A DNA stretch of 9,089 nucleotides from Pseudomonadota bacterium (lineage in GTDB: Bacteria; Myxococcota_A; Bradymonadia; UBA4248): contig WQTY01000065.1 in NCBI GenBank assembly GCA_009786045.1, forward strand, positions 1 to 9,089, written 5' to 3'. Shown in pieces: positions 1-5,602 of the stretch. The position numbers were made by a program, and so were the translations under genes. Under the pieces are notes generated by a model. The model made no database searches. It saw nothing but the letters and a program-made list of their open reading frames with translations, and was not told the DNA's origin. How positions within the stretch are numbered: position 1 is the stretch's first letter; each line of letters starts with the position of its first letter.

Positions 1-2
1 CG

Positions 3-674
3 CGCATGCACGGGGGTCAGCCCGTGCCCGTTCGTGCAGCAAGCCGAACCGATGCCGGCGTACACGCCGAGTGGCAGGTTGCGGCGTTCGATACCTGCCG
101 TGACTATCCGCCAGAACGCTGGTCTGCTGCACTCAATGCACAGATGCCGCCCCAAATCATCATCCGGCATGCCTTCATTGCCCCACCCGGTTTTCACCCG
201 CGATTCCAAAGTCAGGGCAAGCACTATCGGTATCTCATCTGGCAGGGCCACAGCCTGCCTCCCATGCTGCTTAACCGCGCCATGGCCTCAAGGCCACTTG
301 ATGTCGACAACATGCACGCCGCCGCACAGTATTTGCTGGGCACACATGATTTCTCTGCTTTCCGGGCCATCGACTGTCAGGCCAAATCCTCAACCCGAAC
401 GCTGACGCGCATCGACGTTACACTCGCTCCCCTCGTTTATGCCGCACCGTGTTCGCCCAAAGACGATGCTCTTATCCAAATCGACGTCTTTGGCACCGCC
501 TTTCTAAAGCAAATGGTGCGCATCATCGCCGGGACACTGCTCACCTTCGGCCTGGGCCGTCCTCCTGCACACATGGCATCGATTCTCGAAAGCAAATCCC
601 GCACACAGGCAGGTGAAACAGCGCCCGCCTGCGGCCTGACCCTCGTTCAGGCCTTTGTCCCAATCGAAATATAG
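3..674 (+). CDS. truA: tRNA pseudouridine(38-40) synthase TruA, 5'-truncated by window edge
   Basis: Converts uridines at positions 38-40 of the tRNA anticodon arm to pseudouridine in the cytoplasm. The visible part has the TruA signatures in order (counting from the first Met at base 6): the catalytic loop SRTDAGVHA at residues 13-21 with the nucleophilic Asp at 16; the HYRY segment at 73-76 carrying the conserved active-site Tyr region; GTHDFSAF at 112-119; FLKQMVRIIAGTLL at 166-179; and AGETAPACGL near 202-211. In E. coli TruA (about 270 residues) the catalytic Asp is residue 60, so roughly 40-45 N-terminal residues lie upstream of this window. The frame is open to the window edge, so the Met at base 6 is very unlikely to be the start. 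The stop is TAG at 672-674, 40 bases before the next gene on the same strand, so readthrough is possible. Family assignment is firm. Confidence 0.95.
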   Translation, partial: RMHGGQPVPVRAASRTDAGVHAEWQVAAFDTCRDYPPERWSAALNAQMPPQIIIRHAFIAPPGFHPRFQSQGKHYRYLIWQGHSLPPMLLNRAMASRPLDVDNMHAAAQYLLGTHDFSAFRAIDCQAKSSTRTLTRIDVTLAPLVYAAPCSPKDDALIQIDVFGTAFLKQMVRIIAGTLLTFGLGRPPAHMASILESKSRTQAGETAPACGLTLVQAFVPIEI

Positions 675-714
675 ACCGTTTTCTGTTTTCTTTATCTCAA
701 AGCAAAGGATTCGT

Positions 715-2517
715 ATGAAGTCACTGCATATTTCCATCATCATGACGGTTCTTCTGGCCCTGGGAACAGCGGGTTGCGACGATAAAGCATCCCCGGCAAA
801 ACCGCCGTGTGATGCGGCTGCCGACGTGGCGCATTGCGATGGTGGCACTTATCGTGAGTGTATTGGCGATGCCTGGAAAACCACCGTTTGTTCAACCTCA
901 GGACGCGTCTGTCTTGATGCAAAGGGCTGCGTGGCATGCGTGGATAACGAGACACCCACGTGCACCCCGTCAGGAAACTATGCCAAATGTGAAGACAACG
1001 CATGGATTATTCTCGACGATTGCCTCAGCAAAGGCATGGCCTGCTCGAATCAGGGTTGCGAAACTTGCCAGGAGGGTGAGGTGAAATGTACTGCAGACGG
1101 CAGGCTTTCCACCTGTACGGATGCCACTTTAATCATCACGAATTGCCCGTTGGGAGAGATGTGTTCCGCAGAAAGCCATCAATGTATCGCCATCACCGGC
1201 GCGGAATGCAGCGGCAATCAAAAGAAATGCGGCGATGATGGGAAGCTGTTCGAGTGCGTTCAGCAGCAATGGCATGAAATAGATGACTGTGCATCAAAAG
1301 AACAGACGTGTTCGTCAGTATTCTACCGATGCGATGCCTGTGAAGCCGGAACGGCTGTTTGTGATGACAGGGGAATGCTGACGCTGTGTGTCGATGGACA
1401 GCATCAATATAGGTATTGCACCGGCGCAACCCCCATTTGTTCGGTGGAGGATAAGGCTTGCCTCCCAGACCCGGAGCCGCCGGCAGAATGTACGCCCAAG
1501 ACCGAACATCTCGATTGCAAGGAAGGTCAGTTTTGCCACAACGATGGCAAGTGTGCCTATTTCTCGACCCTGCTAAACTACGATGACGTCATCCGTGATA
1601 TGTTTGTCGATAACGAGGGAACGCCGCATGGAACCTACTGGATGAGAGGAGACGAGGAACTATTCTTCGGCTGGGCCCTTCGCGGCAGAGTTGAACACGG
1701 TATCCATATGCCGTCGACCTGGACAAACGTACTCGCCTGGGGGCAGCTTTACGCCGACAGACACCTTCCTAACCCTAATACAGACTTTCCAAACATTCGC
1801 GTTCATATCAAAGATTTAGAAATTTATATTTTGCATAAAAATGGCGAGTGGAAACTTTTGGACAGACAGACAGAGGTCGATGGCAAAGCTTATGTCGAAA
1901 ACTTTAAAGACGACATCAACAAAAAGGCAGATGATTGCGTCGAGGCAGACGGCGGTATATCCGTGACAGCAGGAACCGGATTCAACTATCATTACTGGGG
2001 AAAGGGCGCGAGTATCGCTCCCGATGACATCAAGGGTTTACTCATTCTCTGCAAAGCGCGCCTGATCGGCGCGAACGCAGGTGAGAACCCCAAATATCTT
2101 CTGTCGGTGGGGGCAGACTTTTGGCGAGGTGATGGCTCTGGCTGGGATGGCTATGAAGTCAATAACATGGGGGTTGGTATCGGACGTTCAAAATATGTCA
2201 CCGACCAATGGCAGTATTTCTCATTTCATACGTTCAGAGATAAGACCGACAACGAAAGGTGGATCACCGATTTCTATACCAACGAGCAGGTCAGAGATAA
2301 AAAAACGTTTGGCAAAAACTGCACTTGCCCTTTCTGCAAAGCCCATTTTGACGCCTGCCCCGATCACGAAGCAATCAGAGACAGCGAAGAAATCGTCACA
2401 AGGGGCATAAGAGTCTACACGTCTGTCGAAGAAACAAAAAGGCTCATCGCGTTTCCCAATCCAGACGATTTTCTGCCCCCAAACAGTCAGATTCAAAGTA
2501 AAAACTATTGCAAATAG
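715..2517 (+). CDS. Cysteine-rich repeat lipoprotein with unrecognised C-terminal domain
   Basis: 600 residues. The ATG at 715 is chosen because AAAGGA at 704-709 lies 5 bases upstream and a signal peptide starts there; a TTG at 655 would overlap truA. Residues 1-20 are a short basic plus hydrophobic signal ending in a lipobox-like TAG-C, with Cys21 as the predicted lipidated residue followed by Asp-Asp. Residues about 41-250 hold five tandem units, beginning at Cys41, 83, 125, 172 and 216. The typical pattern is C-x8-C-x10-C-x6-C-x4-6-C-x2-C with Gly or Asp-Gly after the first Cys; units 3 and 5 lack the closing C-x2-C. A shorter Cys segment follows at 259-280. Such units are common in secreted proteins of former Deltaproteobacteria and are probably disulfide-bonded. 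Residues about 283-600 form a separate domain rich in aromatic residues that I do not recognise; it carries Cys536, 538, 541 and 548 with His544 and His551. Function unknown; surface or periplasmic binding is an inference. A weak promoter (TTCAGG 646-651, TATAGA 670-675) may overlap the truA end. Confidence 0.85.
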   Translation: MKSLHISIIMTVLLALGTAGCDDKASPAKPPCDAAADVAHCDGGTYRECIGDAWKTTVCSTSGRVCLDAKGCVACVDNETPTCTPSGNYAKCEDNAWIILDDCLSKGMACSNQGCETCQEGEVKCTADGRLSTCTDATLIITNCPLGEMCSAESHQCIAITGAECSGNQKKCGDDGKLFECVQQQWHEIDDCASKEQTCSSVFYRCDACEAGTAVCDDRGMLTLCVDGQHQYRYCTGATPICSVEDKACLPDPEPPAECTPKTEHLDCKEGQFCHNDGKCAYFSTLLNYDDVIRDMFVDNEGTPHGTYWMRGDEELFFGWALRGRVEHGIHMPSTWTNVLAWGQLYADRHLPNPNTDFPNIRVHIKDLEIYILHKNGEWKLLDRQTEVDGKAYVENFKDDINKKADDCVEADGGISVTAGTGFNYHYWGKGASIAPDDIKGLLILCKARLIGANAGENPKYLLSVGADFWRGDGSGWDGYEVNNMGVGIGRSKYVTDQWQYFSFHTFRDKTDNERWITDFYTNEQVRDKKTFGKNCTCPFCKAHFDACPDHEAIRDSEEIVTRGIRVYTSVEETKRLIAFPNPDDFLPPNSQIQSKNYCK

Positions 2518-2537
2518 AACATTTCCATTTTTCTTTT

Positions 2538-2611
2538 CGTGGGGGAACCCGTTCCCCCCTGCGTGCCTCCCCTTTCAGGGGAGGTGGTGGCGAAGCCGAC
2601 GGAGGGGGTCT
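2538..2611. repeat. GC-rich palindromic intergenic element
   Basis: Two perfect inverted repeats sit side by side between convergent genes. The first has arms GGGGGAAC (2541-2548) and GTTCCCCC (2551-2558). The second has arms CCTCCCC (2566-2572) and GGGGAGG (2578-2584) around TTTCA, followed by a GGTGGCGAAGCC-type stretch and a G-run at 2601-2609. This pattern resembles GC-rich palindromic intergenic repeats dispersed in many bacterial genomes, which also yield spurious Ser/Pro/Arg/Gly-rich ORFs such as the one here. No T-run follows either stem on either strand, so a classical intrinsic terminator is not supported, though it could block transcription from the upstream lipoprotein gene. Copy number in the genome cannot be judged from this window. 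Confidence 0.45.
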
Positions 2612-2671
2612 CGTACCGCTTGTGGGTGAAGGGCGAGTGGAAATGCTCTCTTCACTTACGAAAGCATCGCA

Positions 2672-2698
2672 GGGGATTCGCGGGAGCTAGCTCCCACG
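2672..2698 (-). repeat. REP-like palindrome spanning the NUDIX stop codon
   Basis: A perfect 14-base palindrome GGGAGCTAGCTCCC lies at 2682-2695, and its centre contains the TAG stop (2689-2687) of the leftward NUDIX gene. Read on the minus strand, GTGGGAGCTAGCTCCCGCGA recalls the style of REP elements known from Pseudomonas (GTGGGAG...CGCGA). That likeness may be convergence. It could form a 3'-end hairpin on the pepT-NUDIX transcript; no T-run follows it. Confidence 0.35.
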
Positions 2699-3187
2699 AG
2701 CAAAAAACATCTCTGCAGCTTCTGTGTGCGGCGGGAAGCACAGCGGCTCGGGTTCAAAAATGCACCTGGCGCCAGATACCTCGGGATTTGTTGGTACAAA
2801 TGGCATGCCCTGGCGAAGCGGCGCAAGTACCATGATAAGGATGCGATTGCGTCTGGCATTGACGTCCACGTGGAATACCGACAAGCTCTCCGGCAATACC
2901 ACCAGCGAGGTTTCCTCAAAAAGTTCGCGGGCGGCCGCTTCCTGCCACGTTTCGCCAAGCTCCATATAGCCACCGGGGAACGCCCAGCCCCCCAGGCATG
3001 GCTCAATCCCTCGCTGGATGACCAACAACCCCGTTCGCCCGTCTTCGCGCAAAGGCATCATCACGTTGACAACGGGAATGGGATTGCGAAACGTGATCTC
3101 CCCGCAGGCACAATCCTTCGGCCAGCCCGATTCGGGCGCGTCGAAAGGGCGCCCGCAGAATGCGCAGAATCGTTCGATGGCTGACAT
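2687..3187 (-). CDS. NUDIX hydrolase with N-terminal zinc ribbon
   Basis: 166 residues. NUDIX enzymes hydrolyse nucleoside diphosphates linked to another moiety, using divalent metal bound by the NUDIX box. The box is present at residues 73-95: Gly73-x5-Glu79-x7-Arg87-Glu88-Leu-x-Glu91-Glu92. The usual Gly after EEx is Ser94, a mild deviation; the metal-binding glutamates are intact. The N-terminus has a zinc-ribbon-like segment (Cys8, Cys11, then Cys26 and Cys28) leading into FRNPIPVV, the arrangement seen before the NUDIX domain in NADH/ADP-ribose pyrophosphatase-like members. The second Cys pair is C-x-C rather than the usual C-x2-C. The substrate cannot be told from sequence. ATG at 3187 lies 3 bases after the pepT stop on the same strand, so the two are almost certainly co-transcribed, with translation probably coupled because only a weak GGGG-type ribosome site is visible. 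Confidence 0.9.
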   Translation of the reverse strand: MSAIERFCAFCGRPFDAPESGWPKDCACGEITFRNPIPVVNVMMPLREDGRTGLLVIQRGIEPCLGGWAFPGGYMELGETWQEAAARELFEETSLVVLPESLSVFHVDVNARRNRILIMVLAPLRQGMPFVPTNPEVSGARCIFEPEPLCFPPHTEAAEMFFARGS

Positions 3188-3190
3188 GGC

Positions 3191-4432
3191 TTACTTGCCC
3201 CATATCTCAGCCAGGCGGACAATCACTTCCGCCGACTTCAGCATATCCTGCACGCTCACCCATTCATAGCGAGAGTGATAATTGTGCTCGCCTGCAAAGA
3301 TGTTCGGTGTAGGCAGGCCATTGAGCGAAAGCTGTGAGCCGTCCGTTCCGCCGCGCACGCATTTCTCGCGAAGCGGCAAACCCGCCTCAAGTATGGCGCG
3401 CTGCGCATTCTCAACGACATCCGGGAATTTATCCAAAACCGAGCGCATATTGCGATACTGAACCCTGTGTGTGTAGCTAAGCCGCGCACCGGGGGCTGCA
3501 TCGCAGGTCGCCTGCGCAAGCTGAATCAGGTAATCCCTCTTCTCCAACAACTTGGTTTCGTCAAAATCCCGCAAAATAAACTGCACCGTCGCAGAGTCTA
3601 CCCCAGCCTTCACGTCGATGGGATGCACAAACCCTTCGCGCTCCTGCGTTGTCTCGGGCGAAAGGCCATCCTTCGGAAGCCGGGATATAAAATCAGATAC
3701 CAGCTTAATGGCGTTGATCATACGGTCGTAGGCATACCCGGGGTGCGTATTGAATCCCTCAAAGGTCAAACTCATTGCATCGGCACTGAAGGTCTCTATG
3801 TCAAGCATGCCGCGTGTCGATGAATCGACGGTATAAGCACAATACGCACCAAATTTCTTGATATCAAAATATTTGGTGCCGCCTCCGATTTCTTCGTCGG
3901 GCGTAAACGCAACCCGAATATCGCCATGCTTGATTTCGGGATGCTGCAAAAGATAGGACATGGCCGTCATAATCGCCGCCACGCCGGCCTTATTGTCTGC
4001 CCCAAGCAGTGTCGTTCCGGAGGCCGTGACGATATCGTTGCCAATCTGCTCATGCAGCGCCTCGTTCTCGGCATATTTGATGACAGTGTCAGGCCGATCC
4101 GGCAAAACAATATCCTGCCCCTGATAGTTGCGATGGATAATGGGCTTGACCCCTGCGCCCGTAATTTCGGGTGATGTATCCACATGCGCGATAAAACCAA
4201 CCGTCTTGACAGGGTGCGATACATTCGAAGGCAAACGCGCTGTCATATACCCGTACGTGTCCAGCTGCACGTCTGACAGCCCCATCTCCTCTGCCTCTGT
4301 CTTCAGCAGACGCAGCAAATTCCACTGATTCTCTGTCGACGGATAGGTCGTGCCTGCTGGATTGGACTGCGTATCAATCTGGACGTATCGGAGAAAACGC
4401 GCCAAGAGCGCATCATAGTAAGAACTAAGCAT
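3191..4432 (-). CDS. pepT: Peptidase T (tripeptide aminopeptidase)
   Basis: 413 residues, close to E. coli PepT (408). A cytoplasmic M20-family di-zinc aminopeptidase that releases the N-terminal residue of tripeptides. Metal and catalytic motifs are all present: AHVDTS with His83 and Asp85; LLGADNKAG with the bridging Asp146; PDEEIGGG with the catalytic Glu180 and metal Glu181; YTVDSS with Asp203; and NYHSRYEW near the end with the metal His about 386. GGTDGSQLS precedes the last motif as in the family. The ATG at 4432 is preferred over an in-frame TTG at 4483 because homology begins at LSSYYDALLARFLRYVQIDTQS and AAAGGAA lies about 8 bases upstream. First gene of an operon with the NUDIX gene. 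Its upstream region is structured and holds a possible short ORF, described separately. Confidence 0.95.
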   Translation of the reverse strand: MLSSYYDALLARFLRYVQIDTQSNPAGTTYPSTENQWNLLRLLKTEAEEMGLSDVQLDTYGYMTARLPSNVSHPVKTVGFIAHVDTSPEITGAGVKPIIHRNYQGQDIVLPDRPDTVIKYAENEALHEQIGNDIVTASGTTLLGADNKAGVAAIMTAMSYLLQHPEIKHGDIRVAFTPDEEIGGGTKYFDIKKFGAYCAYTVDSSTRGMLDIETFSADAMSLTFEGFNTHPGYAYDRMINAIKLVSDFISRLPKDGLSPETTQEREGFVHPIDVKAGVDSATVQFILRDFDETKLLEKRDYLIQLAQATCDAAPGARLSYTHRVQYRNMRSVLDKFPDVVENAQRAILEAGLPLREKCVRGGTDGSQLSLNGLPTPNIFAGEHNYHSRYEWVSVQDMLKSAEVIVRLAEIWGK

Positions 4433-4445
4433 AACTTCTGTTCCT

Positions 4446-4544
4446 TTATGTCTGTCTGGGTTCACAGGCAAACCAGGCGCCAATGAACCAAAGCACCGCC
4501 TCCTTTATGCCATTTGATGCCTTTTTCATAGAATCAAATGCCAT
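4446..4544 (-). other. Possible 32-codon upstream ORF in the pepT leader
   Basis: On the minus strand an ATG at 4544 opens a 32-residue frame ending in TAA 13 bases before the pepT ATG. A near-perfect Shine-Dalgarno, AAAGGAGG (4506-4499), lies inside it. It would better serve a GTG at 4496-4494 in the same frame (spacing only 2 bases) or a TTG at 4491 in another frame that ends after nine codons. The GTG version would read VLWFIGAWFACEPRQT, hydrophobic and Trp-rich. A strong ribosome site with no other gene behind it is the main support. It could be a leader peptide for pepT or a chance match. Confidence 0.25.
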
Positions 4545-4551
4545 GAAAGGC
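4507..4551 (-). promoter_or_regulatory. Overlapping alternative hairpins in the pepT leader
   Basis: Two interlocked inverted repeats. Helix A pairs CATTTGAT (4511-4518) with ATCAAATG (4533-4540), extended by ATG/CAT at 4507-4509 and 4542-4544 across one C-C mismatch. Helix B pairs GCCTTTTTCAT (4519-4529) with ATGAAAGGC (4543-4551), with a two-base bulge. The arms alternate B-A-B-A. The loop that would cross helix B has no bases, so both cannot form fully and they would be alternatives. They sit directly upstream of the AAAGGAGG ribosome site. A role in control of the leader or pepT is an inference. Confidence 0.35.
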
Positions 4552-4570
4552 AGGGGGCCCTGCGCTTTTT
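4550..4570 (+). terminator. Weak intrinsic-terminator-like stem and T-run
   Basis: GCAGGG (4550-4555) and CCCTGC (4558-4563) form a short stem with a tight GG loop, followed after GC by five T (4566-4570). No rightward gene lies directly upstream. It may stop antisense transcription through pepT, or be part of the pepT leader structure on the other strand. Confidence 0.25.
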
Positions 4571-4913
4571 GCACGGTTATGCGCTCCGATGCCCGGTATA
4601 CTTGAGGGAACGCGGCAAAAACGATGCCATGATGATGGTTCCGCCAAATCGCTCATTTTTTCGCTTTTGTTGGCGCGCCCTATTCGGCCGGTCGGCCGAA
4701 TACGGGCTGCGGCGGCGGCTATTTGGCCAGGGGGCCAAATACGCCACCGCATTGTTATTTTCGGCTGGCTTCAATTCGCCGGTGCTGGTACATGGTTCGG
4801 GTGTATTATCTCAAGTCGTCCTTTCTGCGGTTCTGAGGCTCGCCATGCGGGAGAAGTGTTGAACGGCGTTTTTCTCAATCATGCGGGTGAGCGAGGCGCG
4901 AACAGGAGATGTT
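4571..4913. other. 343-base spacer without a convincing gene
   Basis: Between the pepT leader and the four-helix membrane gene. It contains the tandem hairpins at 4681-4741, listed separately, and a TATACT at 4597-4602 without a good -35 at standard spacing. Open frames cross it (one with three consecutive Met codons near 4629, ending at 4862), but none has a ribosome site or recognisable motif, and they run straight through the hairpins. I see no RNA gene of a known class. Confidence 0.5.
4681..4741. repeat. Two tandem 9-bp hairpins differing by one compensated pair
   Basis: Hairpin 1: arms TATTCGGCC (4681-4689) and GGCCGAATA (4694-4702), loop GGTC. Hairpin 2: arms TATTTGGCC (4720-4728) and GGCCAAATA (4733-4741), loop AGGG. 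Stem and loop lengths are identical. The single stem difference is C-G against T-A at the same position, so pairing is kept. They are separated by 17 GC-rich bases (4703-4719), a 39-base period. Compensated change suggests selection on structure or origin from a palindromic repeat family. A related hairpin occurs at 9044-9063. Confidence 0.7.
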
Positions 4914-5330
4914 ATGGTTCGCCCCTTAACAGTATTCTTCCTTTCTGCTTTGTTTGGCACCATGGCGGGTGTGCTTGGACTGGTCCTTGGCACTGCGTTT
5001 GGGGAGATAATTTTTCATGGCGCTGCGATTCCATCTCAGTTTTCAGTGGTGATTGCGACCGTTGCCCAGATAGCGGGTGCGGGGTTTGGGGCTGTTGCAG
5101 GCGGAGCGATGACAGATTCGAAAGCCAGCCGAAAGTCGGCTTTTATTGGTATCACCGTTGGTGTCCTGCTCGGGTGCCTGGCGGCATACTTATGTTTTCT
5201 CGGATCAAATGAAACCGCAGCCATCTGGGTGTCCCTGGTGCTGCCTGCTGTTTCAACGCTCCTGGTAACGGAGATGTCACATCGTCGCCGTCTGGCTCTA
5301 ACAGGGGGGTCGGAAAATGAGCAGGCATAG
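4914..5330 (+). CDS. Small four-helix integral membrane protein
   Basis: 138 residues with four predicted transmembrane segments at about 5-29, 42-65, 75-96 and 102-119, and a polar C-terminal tail starting HRRR, which favours a cytoplasmic C-terminus. Helices 1 and 2 are rich in small residues (FGTMAG, AGAGFGAVAGG), suggesting tight helix packing. The ATG at 4914 is preferred over one at 4881 because AGGAG (4904-4908) lies 5 bases upstream and the first helix begins at once. I do not recognise the family. Helix 4 has LP-x8-E (Leu110, Pro111, Glu120), also present in the protein at 8541-9005, which has the same topology; the two may be distant paralogues. It is the first of four rightward envelope-type genes. 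Confidence 0.75.
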   Translation: MVRPLTVFFLSALFGTMAGVLGLVLGTAFGEIIFHGAAIPSQFSVVIATVAQIAGAGFGAVAGGAMTDSKASRKSAFIGITVGVLLGCLAAYLCFLGSNETAAIWVSLVLPAVSTLLVTEMSHRRRLALTGGSENEQA

Positions 5331-5332
5331 CG

Positions 5333-5371
5333 CTGCCTGTCTTTGGTTTTCAACCTGACGCACACAGGCAG
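5333..5371 (+). repeat. Stem-loop after the first membrane-protein gene
   Basis: CTGCCTGT (5333-5340) pairs with ACAGGCAG (5364-5371), with a small inner stem GGTT/AACC at 5345-5355. It begins 2 bases after the stop codon. No T-run follows, so it is a transcript-end structure or weak terminator at best. The rest of the 264-base spacer to the next annotated start holds a weak promoter-like region and a possible short ORF. Confidence 0.35.
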
Positions 5372-5440
5372 AAGCTCAGTTTCCATAGCCCTGAGCATAC
5401 TGTCGATGCCGCCTTAAGTTTTGAAGCCATCGCGATAAAA

Positions 5441-5476
5441 TTGTGCTTTGTGCCTGCTTTTTATGGTAAATTATGT
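5441..5476 (+). promoter_or_regulatory. Weak sigma70-like promoter region
   Basis: Two TTGTGC hexamers (5441-5446 and 5448-5453) stand before an A/T-rich segment TATGGTAAATTATGT (5462-5476). Neither pair gives a strong -10 at 17 bases, so the exact boxes are uncertain. It is the best promoter-like stretch upstream of the WG-repeat lipoprotein gene. Confidence 0.25.
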
Positions 5477-5479
5477 TCA

Positions 5480-5602
5480 ATGGCGAAGACTGGACGCAAA
5501 AGCTGCCCTTTGATCCGAACAATGGTGCTTCTGCTTATCCTGATCTCTTTGAATGCTCATTTTGGCTGTCTTTCATGGCATGGAGTTGTTTTGTATGCAT
5601 AA
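5480..5602 (+). CDS. Possible 40-residue membrane or leader peptide
   Basis: ATG at 5480 opens a 40-codon frame ending in TAA at 5600-5602, overlapping the ATG of the WG-repeat gene (5595) by 8 bases. The N-terminus is basic (MAKTGRKSC) and is followed by a hydrophobic run, MVLLLILISL, at about residues 15-24, then a Cys. This has the shape of a signal or membrane anchor, and the stop-start overlap would suit translational coupling. Against it, no clear ribosome site precedes it, and another frame (ATG at 5473, 59 codons, TAA at 5650-5652) covers the same DNA equally well. It may be chance. Confidence 0.25.
   Translation: MAKTGRKSCPLIRTMVLLLILISLNAHFGCLSWHGVVLYA

Noticed and set aside
504..848. 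114-codon minus-strand frame across the truA end and the lipoprotein start
   Set aside because: Crosses two supported genes on the other strand and shows no motif.
2508..2690. 60-codon plus-strand frame rich in Arg, Gly, Ser and Pro
   Set aside because: It is the translation of the GC-rich palindromic intergenic element; such frames are a known artefact of these repeats.
2726..3184. 152-codon plus-strand frame opposite the NUDIX gene
   Set aside because: Antisense shadow of a gene with an intact NUDIX box.
4507..4551. A true H-type pseudoknot in the pepT leader
   Set aside because: The loop that would have to cross the 9-bp helix has no bases, so both helices cannot form completely; alternative pairing is more plausible.
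4681..4741. Reading the tandem hairpins as a CRISPR array
   Set aside because: Only two units, 17-base spacer, each unit a full palindrome, and no cas genes nearby.
4569..4862. Plus-strand frame with three consecutive Met codons near 4629 in the pepT-to-membrane-protein spacer
   Set aside because: No ribosome site or motif, and it crosses both tandem hairpins; most likely chance.
4589..5212. 207-codon plus-strand frame running through the hairpins into the membrane-protein gene
   Set aside because: It overlaps the better-supported 4914-5330 gene in another frame, has no ribosome site, and its low-complexity part is translated hairpin sequence.
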